64,000 nt of DNA from contig NC_012861.1 in NCBI RefSeq assembly GCF_000026945.1, positions 124,001 to 188,000 of the forward strand, read 5' to 3'. The DNA comes from Candida dubliniensis CD36 (Eukaryota > Ascomycota > Pichiomycetes > Serinales > Debaryomycetaceae). The notes beneath the pieces were generated by a model, which did not search any database, had not been told where the DNA came from, and saw only the letters and a program-made list of their open reading frames with translations. Position 1 is the stretch's first letter. Each line of letters starts with the position of its first letter. Below are positions 9,164 to 18,573 of this stretch, piece by piece. The translations under genes and the position numbers were made by a program.

Positions 9164-12022
9164 CTAATCTTTTTTTGGTTGCTCCAACATGTCGGAAGGA
9201 CTTTGTGATTGATTGGCCAGGATGTAATAGGAACTGTTGTCAGTGTTTTTGCCTTCCAACGGCAGAGGCCGCCTCATTGGCACTGACCCAACAGGGGGTG
9301 ATACTGTTGGTATTGGATTATCGTATTTATGTATTTCTTGGGGTTGTGTTGGCTGTGTGTTATATCTCGACAGATAGGTTGTACTTGGTTGTCGTTGAGA
9401 AACACCTAATGAATACAGCTGTAAAGAAGGCAATTGGGTACCAGATTCTCCAAACTTTGACATGAATTGGGGGATGCCTGCTGGTTTCTCAAATCTAATT
9501 GGATCTGAGTATTGTTGTTGCTGGGGTGGTAACAGTGGTAGTTTTTGTTCAAACTGAGGTTGTTCCTGTTGGTATTGACTACTCTTTTGTTGTTGTGATG
9601 CCCCTTCCTTTGGCGGTAAAAATACCCCTTGGCTATCAGAAACTAGTGGCTCTTGAAAGTCATGCTGTTTGGTTATTAACTGATCAGGATCGATTATTTC
9701 AACATTCTCTTTGGCATAGTTGACTGCCATTTTGTTTTCTTTTCCGGTAATACCATGTTTTCTTCGTATATGTCTCGCCAAAGAATCATGACGAGGATAA
9801 CTCTGTACTTTAGCCCCCATTCTGGCACAATATATACATTTGTAAATTTTCTTCTTTGTAGCGTGAACAAATTCTTGATGACGTAAAAGTTCGTTCTTAC
9901 CATAAAATATCTTCGAACATTCCTCTAAACTTCCTGCATCGAGTAAATGGCATTGATGTATAACACCCGATTTGGACTTTTTCGCCTTCTCTTCAGCTGA
10001 TAAATGATTCTGTGTACCAGAAGGGCCATCAACATCGCTGATACGTCCTTCCACTGAGATTTTTCGCTGAGGGAACTCACTTGCTATAGATTGTGAACCA
10101 GCCCTACTTGCATTTTCTCGTTTATTCTCATATTTTTGCGATGATGTAGACTCTTTTGATTGCAGTATGCTCTGATCAAGATGATGATCATGTTGCTTTG
10201 ATGTCGAATTATGTCTTGTAGCAAAAGCCCCAACAGTTGGAGAATTACCAAAGGATGGCCTCTTAGGATAATGACCAATATCACTGAATCCAGTTTGAGA
10301 TGTGGGATTGTTAGTCAAACGATCTATTGAAGGTAATATATTACTGGTCTTTGATTGATAATTTGCAATTGGACTCACGCCATGAAAAGCACTCAGATTT
10401 GAATGGTGATCAAGACGACTTTGGTTATCTGACCTATCCTGAGATGGATTCCTATAATTCAATTCAGGTTGTGGTCCTGAAACAAACATCTCATTTGGTG
10501 GCTGTATCGTTGGTATAGTGTTTGGATTTGAATTTTGTGATAGCGATATCTTGTTTTTGTCATGGCGTTGGTGCTGGTGCTGATAAGACGATTGAGAATA
10601 TGGATAGGATGCATATGGGTTAGTTGTTGAATAATCATGGCCAGATATTGGAGAGATACTTAAATTTGCTGTTTTGTTGACAAACGCATCGTTTCGCGGT
10701 ACAGAAAATTGTGATCCTTGTTTACTTGAAGCAAATTCGCCAATTTTTGGAAGAGCTTGTCCTGATTGGGTTGCATAAGATGATGGTGGGTTTATGTCGG
10801 CATTTGATACCGTGTCAGTTGGTGGAGTTGCAGTTGATGACGCCAGACCACCTACCCTTGACATTTTCCCCGCGTCTATTGCTACTGGAACAGCTTCAGT
10901 GTTAATTGCACTGGGGTTCATTACCGATGTTACCGACAGAATAGAACTTTTCACTGATGTCTTTGGTTGTGGTTGCTTCTCCATCTCGTCCTCTGACACC
11001 TCACTAACAGTTCTGCTAGCTTCTGCTGTTGGTTCTTCATCTTTTCCAGTGGCTTGCTTGGCAACCTCTGGATGTTGGATTTCAGTATTATGCATTGCTG
11101 GATTATTATCCTCTTTCTTTGGTAAGGGGTTCTTGGCTTTACGACCGCGGCCCCTTTTCTTTCTCTGCACCGGTTCATCAACATTCTTTAAAGTGATATC
11201 CACGTATGGTATAATGCTTATTTTCCTGAATTTTTGTTCTTCAACATGACTGTTGAATGAATGATATGAATAATTATAGAAGGGATAAGGATATGGATAT
11301 TGCAACCCCTGTAACATAATATCGCTAAGGTAATTTTCTGGTGGCCTTACAATGGGACCAAAAGAACCATTGACTATTTCAAAATCTAACAACTGCAAAA
11401 AATTGATAATGTTTGAATTCAAATAAACCAAATGAATAACCTCCCAATAATTTAGCAGATAAATCAATTCAACTACGTATTTTGTGATATGGGATGCAAG
11501 GGATAAATTAAAGTAGCTCGTTGAGAACTTTAATAAAGAATCAAAGTTATCTATTAATATCTTTGATAAATAGTTGTTGGGAAATGTCAGTTGTGAAGGA
11601 ACTGGTGTAGGCAAGTTTTGTTGTAATTTGGATTTCTTGGTTGGTGGCTCGGAGACGTTGTTGTTGTTGTTGTTGTTGAGCCTGTAATCATCTTGATTCA
11701 ACGCAGGTAATGATGTAGTCAACTCAGATAATGAATTTTCAACATTAATGCGAATATTATCATCCAACTCCTTTTCCTCCAATAATAAATATAGCAATTC
11801 TTGTAATTTTGCGGAATATTGGACAATTTCTTCATTATACAATATATTTGATATTATAAATCTCGAACTATGAGGACGTAGCTTCATTAACTCTGTGACA
11901 ATGGGATCATCTGCATCTGTTTCCAGGTCCCCATTATTATAATACGGTAACGAACGTGGGATTCTTTTTGTAATTTGTTTAACAAGTTCTGTTGGATGAA
12001 AATCAAGATTGATTCGAGTCAT
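9164..12022 (-). CDS. Zinc-finger protein, tandem paralog 2
   Basis: A 952-aa probable transcription regulator, the larger partner of the gene at 6673-8232. The N-terminal about 230 residues form the helical domain shared with its neighbour (conserved LNYWEV near 190). A KKRGRGRKAK AT-hook-like nuclear signal follows near 290, then a very long low-complexity Ser/Asn/Gln/Pro linker. Two fingers lie near 690-760 (CHLLDAGSLEEC...HQEFVH; YKCIYC...HDSLARHIRRKHG), with the basic post-finger block TGKENKMAVNYAK. The C-terminal about 180 residues are Gln/Pro-rich, typical of an activation domain. Length differs from its paralog mainly through the disordered linker and tail. I know no characterised function. 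Confidence 0.75.
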   Translation of the reverse strand: MTRINLDFHPTELVKQITKRIPRSLPYYNNGDLETDADDPIVTELMKLRPHSSRFIISNILYNEEIVQYSAKLQELLYLLLEEKELDDNIRINVENSLSELTTSLPALNQDDYRLNNNNNNNVSEPPTKKSKLQQNLPTPVPSQLTFPNNYLSKILIDNFDSLLKFSTSYFNLSLASHITKYVVELIYLLNYWEVIHLVYLNSNIINFLQLLDFEIVNGSFGPIVRPPENYLSDIMLQGLQYPYPYPFYNYSYHSFNSHVEEQKFRKISIIPYVDITLKNVDEPVQRKKRGRGRKAKNPLPKKEDNNPAMHNTEIQHPEVAKQATGKDEEPTAEASRTVSEVSEDEMEKQPQPKTSVKSSILSVTSVMNPSAINTEAVPVAIDAGKMSRVGGLASSTATPPTDTVSNADINPPSSYATQSGQALPKIGEFASSKQGSQFSVPRNDAFVNKTANLSISPISGHDYSTTNPYASYPYSQSSYQHQHQRHDKNKISLSQNSNPNTIPTIQPPNEMFVSGPQPELNYRNPSQDRSDNQSRLDHHSNLSAFHGVSPIANYQSKTSNILPSIDRLTNNPTSQTGFSDIGHYPKRPSFGNSPTVGAFATRHNSTSKQHDHHLDQSILQSKESTSSQKYENKRENASRAGSQSIASEFPQRKISVEGRISDVDGPSGTQNHLSAEEKAKKSKSGVIHQCHLLDAGSLEECSKIFYGKNELLRHQEFVHATKKKIYKCIYCARMGAKVQSYPRHDSLARHIRRKHGITGKENKMAVNYAKENVEIIDPDQLITKQHDFQEPLVSDSQGVFLPPKEGASQQQKSSQYQQEQPQFEQKLPLLPPQQQQYSDPIRFEKPAGIPQFMSKFGESGTQLPSLQLYSLGVSQRQPSTTYLSRYNTQPTQPQEIHKYDNPIPTVSPPVGSVPMRRPLPLEGKNTDNSSYYILANQSQSPSDMLEQPKKD

Positions 12023-12590
12023 GTTCTAAAAAAATATATTTTGTTAGTAATGTAATACATAAAAAAACCTTCATTGAAAGACAATGATAAAAACTAGTTT
12101 GAGCGAAATTACTGGAATAACTGGGCAAGTTGTAACAAATTTAACTTGTTAAACACTTGGTGACGAATAGTTTTAATGAATTCCCTTTCATTACTGATTA
12201 ATCCCTAGTTTAGTAAAACCACGTTAACATACAAGTATGGGAGGAGATTCTCCTCTACTGTTAGACATGATTATTGCCTTGAAAACAAAAAATAAATGTG
12301 GTTGAAATTAGAATAATATAGAATCAAATAGTTGTAAATGTGATACAAGTAAATTAATTTTATTATGTTGTGGGATTTTCCTTTTCTTTTTTCTTTTTTC
12401 ATTTTCAAGGTTTTTTTTTTTTTGCCCTTTATTTGTTTTGTTTGTCAGTTTTTGCGATTTCTGCAACAACGTTAAAAGAACGACCTACGTGCACGACTTT
12501 CTGTCTTTTTTTTTTTTTTTTTTTGGTCACGACCATTTGCAATCACTTTTTCTCTCTTTATATCATAGTGCTAACATATATTACTATTCT
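12023..12590. other. Intergenic region, promoter of zinc-finger paralog 2
   Basis: About 570 nt between the 5' end of the zinc-finger gene and the 3' end of the lipase gene, both on the minus strand. Poly-T tracts lie near 12410-12422 and 12507-12524. I see no gene or recognisable regulatory motif. Confidence 0.55.
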
Positions 12591-14213
12591 CTATAAAAAT
12601 ATACTATTGCCACCAATTGATTGTTGTCTTTCATAATCAATAACGATATCCGATTCGACTTGAATATTACCACTGCTGGTTGCTGATCTTTCATTGTTAG
12701 CCGATTTGAGATACGATTGATGCCCATTACTACTGCTGTTGTGCAACGTTTCACCATCATCAACAATAAATGATTCATCGGCTGGAATTGTGTCTTCAAT
12801 AAACTTAGTGTCTTCACTTTGACGGAACAACCTTGCATATACTTTATCGGTGTCTTCCCCTAAAAACTTTAATACTTTTTTGAAAACTACTTCATAAACA
12901 TCGTTACTCCATAAATTATCTAAATGCTCATGATTCTCTACAGGATAGGCTTTTGTTGTCAGCTTAGGCAATTGTGACTTCATGACATCTATATCAACCA
13001 ACGAATCTGTTGTTCCGTAAATCAAACGGATGGGGACTTGGATGTTTTTCAAAGGGTAACTTATTGGCTTTAATCCTGACAAATTCGAGTTTGAATCATG
13101 ATACATTTGAAAGTTTTTCGAAGACATAACTTGAAACCAATGAACAACACATTTGACACTTGTTGTAGAATACAAGTGTGCATAACTGCTTAATTTCTGC
13201 AATTTGGTAATGTTTGTGGCTCGCCAATTAAATAACAAATAATTGGCTATATCTATCATATTATCAAACAATGGTGGGTACATTATTCTCTCCCAAAAGA
13301 TACATGAAGGCATTAATACTCTCCGACTAAACAACAAATAAATCACATTGGGGGATGATTTTAACAAGATGTCCAAGAATTTTGAATATAATCCATGCGG
13401 CGTTGTTGCAGGAGATATGGCAATTAACTGATCAATTTTGTCTGCCAAATCGGAATTAACGGATACACTAGCAAAGGCTTGGGCACTGCCTTGACTGAAC
13501 CCGATATATGTCAATTTGGATTTCTTGGTGGTCTGTAAAATATAATCAATAGTGTTGGGGATATCAAATAATGCAAACTCATCAATGGAAAAATCCCAGT
13601 ATTTAATGGAATTCAAATTGTAGAATAAATGTTTTTGACTATACTTGTTACCACGATTGTTGCCCAACCAAACATCGTAACCCAAATCATACAAGATAAA
13701 TGGTAGGTTCTGATACTTGTCAATCATCGTAACCCATATTTCACTGCACATTAATAACCCATGATGTAGATAGATAACTTTCCCATTAGATGGTCTATTT
13801 TTACCTTTTATTCTATGGATGTTCAATAAATAATCATCTTGGGTTCTGACTATTCTGCTTTCTATTTCATATCCAAATAAGCTGACCATCTGTTCAATAT
13901 TTTCGGAATTCAACAATTCAATAGTCAAATCATAACTCTTTTTGGTGAATTTGGGAATATCGGATTTTATATACAGATATTTGATGTTCTCTTCGTCGTT
14001 TATATCGATCTTTTTCTGTTTGATAATTAAAGTAATTGGATTTGGGGTAAATTTATATATTTGTTTGGTCACAAATGTGCAAAAATCGATGAATTTACTT
14101 GGTAAAAGAGTTGTTATCAATGAAATGATGAACTCAACCCATGCCAATGTGAAGGATATAATAATCAAAGGCCAATCCAGTAAACTAAGTCTACCAATAA
14201 GTGGAATCGTCAT
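12591..14213 (-). CDS. Steryl ester hydrolase / TGL1-YEH family lipase
   Basis: A 540-aa alpha/beta-hydrolase of the acid lipase family (Tgl1/Yeh1/Yeh2), which hydrolyses steryl esters at lipid droplets or the plasma membrane. The catalytic triad is visible: nucleophile Ser240 in GFSQGSAQ, Asp403 in YGTTDSLVD, and His430 in the ENHEHLDNLW block. The oxyanion-side motif HHGLLM is near 150, and the cap-domain entry GYDVWLGNNRG lies near 178-188. A hydrophobic N-terminal segment (about residues 10-38) should anchor the protein in a membrane, as in Yeh1/Yeh2. The open frame continues to a TTG at 14318, but the first ATG is at 14213. The C-terminal about 60 residues are Ser/Asp-rich and disordered. 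Which of the three yeast paralogs is the ortholog cannot be settled here. Confidence 0.85.
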   Translation of the reverse strand: MTIPLIGRLSLLDWPLIIISFTLAWVEFIISLITTLLPSKFIDFCTFVTKQIYKFTPNPITLIIKQKKIDINDEENIKYLYIKSDIPKFTKKSYDLTIELLNSENIEQMVSLFGYEIESRIVRTQDDYLLNIHRIKGKNRPSNGKVIYLHHGLLMCSEIWVTMIDKYQNLPFILYDLGYDVWLGNNRGNKYSQKHLFYNLNSIKYWDFSIDEFALFDIPNTIDYILQTTKKSKLTYIGFSQGSAQAFASVSVNSDLADKIDQLIAISPATTPHGLYSKFLDILLKSSPNVIYLLFSRRVLMPSCIFWERIMYPPLFDNMIDIANYLLFNWRATNITKLQKLSSYAHLYSTTSVKCVVHWFQVMSSKNFQMYHDSNSNLSGLKPISYPLKNIQVPIRLIYGTTDSLVDIDVMKSQLPKLTTKAYPVENHEHLDNLWSNDVYEVVFKKVLKFLGEDTDKVYARLFRQSEDTKFIEDTIPADESFIVDDGETLHNSSSNGHQSYLKSANNERSATSSGNIQVESDIVIDYERQQSIGGNSIFL

Positions 14214-15446
14214 TATCGTTAGGTATAAAAATAACTGTAGGATTATTGGGTATGTAGTAACAGTGTTAGATATTAAAAAAAAAAAAAAGGGAGTAAGGGT
14301 GTGGAGGAAGTTTATCAAAGAAGGGGACAGTTAAAGGTTGAAAAAAAAAAAAAAGTACGTATTGAAAGATATGGAAACAATTGTAAAAGCAAGCAAGTGT
14401 TATCGATATTATTGTTGCTGTTGATAGGTTCTTTATTTTTTTTGCGCGTGACTCTGGAAATAATATCAAGTTCCAGTGGAAAGCAATTGCGCTATAGTCG
14501 TGTATTTTGGCACAATCAATTATAAATACTTGATGCTACCAACTGTTGAATTAAAAGGAATCACAGAAACTCTTGTGGTGGATCTAAAACAATGAATACT
14601 AAAGTTTTTTTTTTCCTACATAGCATATTAAGAACGTGGTTCGATGACTTAATTGTTTCATCAAGTATCTGTTGTCAATTTTTAAAACTGCTATTACAAT
14701 TGGAGTTGTTTTACAGAAAAGATAACTTTAGATTCTCTCAATTTAAAACAATCAAGAATGGGCTGTGCCACCTTGAAATTACCAATCCCCTCAAAAAAAA
14801 AAAAAATAAAGGCTGAATTTTAATATATGGTATTTGCCTTTGGTTTAGAGTTAATACATGATTGGTTCTAATACTTTTATTTTTTGAAGTACCAACGTCA
14901 TCCACAGTATTATTAAAAACAGCGGCCTTGGAAAAAGTTTATTAATTGTATCAGCGTCTGCCAGAAACTTGTGATAGAGAAGTCACTGAAAATTTAAAAG
15001 ATTCAGTTGAACAAATCTAAAATTGGGCAAAGCTGGTACGGCTCAAGTTATTTTTCCCTGACCCAAAGTTAAAGTAGTAATTGTTGTCGGGCCGAATCAT
15101 CATCCATCTAGTTTGAAATAAAGTTAACACCGATTATGGTTGTTTAATCAATATTTTCAATAGATATAGTTTGTGTTTATGCACAGCGCCTCCATCGCAT
15201 AAGATGTTGACGCACGGCGGCTTCATCGCTTAAAATCAAAAAACTTGATTCAAACAGTTCTTTTCTGTATTAGTTTCAAGTAACATTAGATCTATTACTT
15301 CTAATCATAGCAAAGCCTTGCGGAACAGAGCTCAAAATTGTGAAAATGATAGCATCATTTCATTCAATTGTTGAAGTATAAATAGATACCTCATGAACTG
15401 CAACATATGTTTGTTTAGAAATATTTTTATCAACTAGAAAACCTCA
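14214..15446. other. Divergent intergenic region with a near-repeated CATCGC element
   Basis: A 1.23-kb divergent promoter region between the lipase and the polytopic membrane protein. It contains poly-A/T runs (14276, 14341, 14793) and two related direct repeats, gcctccatcgcataa at 15188-15202 and ggcttcatcgcttaa at 15219-15233, about 200 nt upstream of the plus-strand gene. No gene is supported. Confidence 0.5.
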
Positions 15447-16304
15447 ATGCAACTAGTAAATTACACTCAATGGGAAATCGTTTCATACGTACAAGTATTC
15501 TTGTTTGCGATCTTGCTTCTTGCTTTCTTGGTAATTACAACTATTAAGAAGAATGAAAGGAAAGGATTACGTCAAATTTTACCATTCTTCATCTTTTTCA
15601 CCATTTTCCTCATGTTAAAAATAGTTGGTGGTATTCTTGGGTTAGTGTTTATGCATCAAAAAACTTTCAATGTTAGTTTATTTATCCCCACATATATTTT
15701 CGATTCAATTGGTTTAGGATTCATAGCTAGAAGTATCACATCTTTGGTCACCCATAATTTCAAGTACCAAGATGATTTGCCTGCATTTTTTAGATCAAAA
15801 CACCAAAAGGTTAAAAAACACAATCATTCCCATTCATTCGAAAAATCCGATAATGATAGCGACAATGACCATGACGATGATAACGACGAAATCAATTATT
15901 GGCCGTTTAGAGTATTAACAATGATTTTAATTGCTGCCATAGTTGTGAATATTGTCGGTACCAACATCATTGTTAACTATCAAGGATCTTCAACCGGTAT
16001 TGCATTAATTAAAGCAGGGGCCATTTTATTCTTAATTGAGATTTTATTAATGATTTTATTTTTGGTAATTATTCGTTTGAGTGGTTCTCAATTGAATATA
16101 GTCATTTATTTATTGATTGTTGGTTTGGCAATTTTGATTGTTAGATGTGTTTTTTCATTACTCAGTGGTTTCCATTGGAGTACTTGGGAAAACCCAAGTC
16201 CATATATTATCTACTTTGGTAAGTATGGGTATTACACTTTTCTTGCATTGTTACCTGAAGTGATAACTGCTGGTATTATACTTGGTGCCTTTTTATTTTG
16301 GTAG
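15447..16304 (+). CDS. Polytopic fungal membrane protein, about 7 TM
   Basis: A 285-aa integral membrane protein with about seven hydrophobic helices (roughly residues 13-31, 43-65, 75-98, 152-172, 185-207, 212-236 and 255-282). A hydrophilic His/Asp-rich loop lies near 120-147 (HNHSHSFEK, then Ser/Asp/Asn repeats). The organisation resembles the fungal seven-helix family of unknown function often annotated DUF7702; that assignment is from memory of the family's shape and is not proven. The His/Asp-rich cytosolic loop could bind metal, but this is inference. It starts at the ATG 1.2 kb from its divergent neighbour, and a long promoter suggests regulated expression. Confidence 0.65.
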   Translation: MQLVNYTQWEIVSYVQVFLFAILLLAFLVITTIKKNERKGLRQILPFFIFFTIFLMLKIVGGILGLVFMHQKTFNVSLFIPTYIFDSIGLGFIARSITSLVTHNFKYQDDLPAFFRSKHQKVKKHNHSHSFEKSDNDSDNDHDDDNDEINYWPFRVLTMILIAAIVVNIVGTNIIVNYQGSSTGIALIKAGAILFLIEILLMILFLVIIRLSGSQLNIVIYLLIVGLAILIVRCVFSLLSGFHWSTWENPSPYIIYFGKYGYYTFLALLPEVITAGIILGAFLFW

Positions 16305-16505
16305 AGGGGAGAAGTAGCACTTCTTGGTACTCCCACTTTGTTTAGTAAACTACACTTTTTATACGTTTGATAATATCAAAACATCAACAAATAGACAATA
16401 TAAAATAAATGAATATACTGTAATTTATCTATATACATGAAGATGCGAATTCTATTTACATAAGCACTTGTTTGTCACACTATTTACATATTTAAATTTG
16501 CCTTT

Positions 16506-16871
16506 TCACATGGGACCGTTATTTCCATTATTTGAAGATGGTTCATTTCTTGGGTAATTGTGGTTATCGCCATACCTTTCAAAACGGTTGTCAATTCCTT
16601 GTTGGGAATCATTCGTTTCATGATAATTGCTATGTTTTAATCTTAATGAGCATTCAGGACATTGACAGCCCATATGATGATGATTTCTAAACCTTAATGA
16701 TCTTCTAACACAGTCTGGACATTGACAACCCCAGTGATGGAAACTTCTAGACCAGTAAGGGCGGTTTCCTGATACGATTGAACCCAAAATAAAAGCGCCA
16801 CCTAATAAAAATAAACCGCCAAATCCAAAACGACAAAATGGAGCTCCTCGATAAAATCCACGATAATACAT
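16506..16871 (-). CDS. Small membrane protein with two HHxGCQCPxC repeats
   Basis: A 121-aa protein of unknown function. Residues 1-16 are Tyr/Arg/Gly-rich, 17-34 form one membrane segment (FGGLFLLGGAFILG), and residues 46-80 contain two tandem repeats of about 20 residues, each with HH-x-GCQCP-x-C (Cys49/51/54 and Cys69/71/74). Six clustered cysteines plus histidines suggest a metal-binding or palmitoylated module, which is inference. The C-terminal third is Asn-rich and hydrophilic. A palindromic CCG-N8-CGG site lies about 260 nt upstream of the ATG. I recognise no family. Confidence 0.65.
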   Translation of the reverse strand: MYYRGFYRGAPFCRFGFGGLFLLGGAFILGSIVSGNRPYWSRSFHHWGCQCPDCVRRSLRFRNHHHMGCQCPECSLRLKHSNYHETNDSQQGIDNRFERYGDNHNYPRNEPSSNNGNNGPM

Positions 16872-17556
16872 TTTTTAAAATTGATGTGTAAGTTGTAATA
16901 GTTGTTTAAATCAGAAAATTGTAGAATAATGATTAAGGGAAGAAAAAGAAAAAAGAAAAAGGAGTTGATCCAAAAGCTAGCGATTTAATCGTTGTATTTA
17001 TACTAGGTGGGAAGAATAAAAAAAGGAAAGAAGAGTGGGGAGAGTTAAGAGTTAACAGCGTGACTAGCATAGTTTTGCAATCAATTTATTTCTGAAACAT
17101 TGCTATACTTGGTGCACGGGTAAGTTAACGCCGTCCATAGACGGAATTGACTCAAGGTGCATAATTTCCGAAAGAAGTTAATTAAAGCTGAGTATAAAAC
17201 TATAGTATTCTTTCTGTCAAATTTCTACAAAATCCCTTCTGTCAACTTGGGTATTAGAATAAATAAAACCATCCATTACTAGGTCAAATTTAGAATTAGT
17301 ATTTATTTTGATGGAGGGTTTATCAATTTCAAATGGTGGGTTGTACATTTTATTTCCGTTTCTACCAGTCACATTTCCGAATCGCATTCTCAAATGATAA
17401 CAAATTGTATAGTAGATAGAAGATAAAGGGCGGCAAGAGACAGGCAACTAAAAAAAAAAAAAAAACACAACCTAAATAACACTACACTACCCTTTCCTCA
17501 TATCCCTTGAACTAACAAATTTATTTCAATCAATATTCATAATCTCCCCGATCCTA
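16872..17556. promoter_or_regulatory. Divergent promoter region with a CCG-N8-CGG palindrome
   Basis: The 685 nt between the Cys-repeat gene (minus) and the AMMECR1 gene (plus). The inverted repeat ccgtc-cata-gacgg at 17131-17144 has the CCG(N8)CGG form typical of Zn(II)2Cys6 factor sites. A 14-nt A run lies at 17451-17464. A small minus-strand frame within it is listed separately. Confidence 0.35.
17217..17387 (-). CDS. Doubtful small ORF
   Basis: A 56-codon ATG frame on the minus strand inside the promoter region of the AMMECR1 gene; the frame is open upstream to a TTG at 17447. It encodes a polar peptide without signal sequence, membrane segment or known motif. A T-rich stretch ending in TAG just upstream could mimic a 3' splice site, but no exon or donor is evident. 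It may be chance. Confidence 0.15.
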   Translation of the reverse strand: MRFGNVTGRNGNKMYNPPFEIDKPSIKINTNSKFDLVMDGFIYSNTQVDRRDFVEI

Positions 17557-18183
17557 ATGTCTAAAGCTTTATCTTGTTACGCATTTGAATCGTTACTCTT
17601 CAAATTGAATCTTGAATCCAATAAGATCCCTTTATCGAAGTACTTTGAAACTTTACACGAATCAACCACCACATTGCCATCACGAGCACCACTATTTATA
17701 ACATGGAATAAAAACCATCAATTGCGTGGTTGTATAGGCACATTTTCTGCCTTACCCATTGAATCTGGTGTTTCTAGGTATGCCTTGCATGCGGCATTAC
17801 AAGATCCTAGATTCTCCCCCGTTAATGCTTCTGAAGTTGAAGCTTTGGAGGTTTCAGTTACATTGTTAGATAATTTTGTTCCTATTAATAACCCGCTTGA
17901 TTGGGAAATTGGTGCGAATGGATTGAAAATCTCGTTTGAACTAAACAATGAACATTATTCTGGTACATTTTTGCCAAGTGTGGCGGAGGAGGAGAATTGG
18001 GATAAATTGACTACTTTATATTATCTTTTGAAGAAAGCTGATTATCCAGTAAGTCAGAAGAATGTATCCAAGTTCTATGAAAAGGGTTTGAAAGAAGGCT
18101 GGTTGGAATTAACCAGATATGATGGGTTGAAGAATCGCTTAGATTATAACGAGTTTACTAAGATTAGAAATCAAATGGAATAA
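17557..18183 (+). CDS. AMMECR1-domain protein
   Basis: A 208-aa single-domain protein of the AMMECR1 family, conserved from archaea to humans. The signature LRGCIGTF is at residues 56-63, and ALQDPRF and the LEVSVTLL strand block follow in family order. Its length spans the whole domain. The biochemical function of the family is unresolved; the invariant LRGCIG loop suggests a catalytic or RNA-related role, but none is established. The start ATG fits the usual domain beginning. It lies directly upstream of the thiolase gene on the same strand. Confidence 0.9.
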   Translation: MSKALSCYAFESLLFKLNLESNKIPLSKYFETLHESTTTLPSRAPLFITWNKNHQLRGCIGTFSALPIESGVSRYALHAALQDPRFSPVNASEVEALEVSVTLLDNFVPINNPLDWEIGANGLKISFELNNEHYSGTFLPSVAEEENWDKLTTLYYLLKKADYPVSQKNVSKFYEKGLKEGWLELTRYDGLKNRLDYNEFTKIRNQME

Positions 18184-18573
18184 AAGTTTTGAAAAAAAAA
18201 GTCTGTTGATTGAATTGTTTTGATAATTTTATTCTATAAACCAGATACCCATACATTGAGATCTGTATTCTTTGTCGCTTTATCAACAAACTTAAATTTA
18301 TATTTGAATCGTGTGTACCGGATATACATATACATACTTCCATTTTATAGTATTTCCGGAGAAGATTGTGCGGAAACACATTAACAGGAACAAAATAAAA
18401 GTCCTCTTTCCTTCCTTCCCCCCACATTATAATAGATCCCACTAGATCCTTTCTTCTATTTCCTTGGTTATAAAATGGGGTACAAATTCCCAAGAATGAA
18501 TGAATATGTTTGAAAATGAAATTAATAAGCAGACCACAATCAATAAAGACACTCTCTCTTTGTTTTCTAAAAT
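18184..18573. other. Intergenic region upstream of the thiolase gene
   Basis: About 390 nt between two plus-strand genes, serving as terminator and promoter. A minus-strand frame (18164-18493) overlaps it but starts without ATG support and has no protein-like features. No specific motif recognised. Confidence 0.5.

Noticed and set aside
8873..9208. 111-codon plus-strand frame
   Set aside because: Non-ATG start, overlaps the 3' end of the antisense zinc-finger gene, no domain or signal.
10794..11249. 151-codon frame antisense to the zinc-finger paralog 2
   Set aside because: It lies wholly inside the low-complexity linker of a convincing gene and does not resemble a known family.
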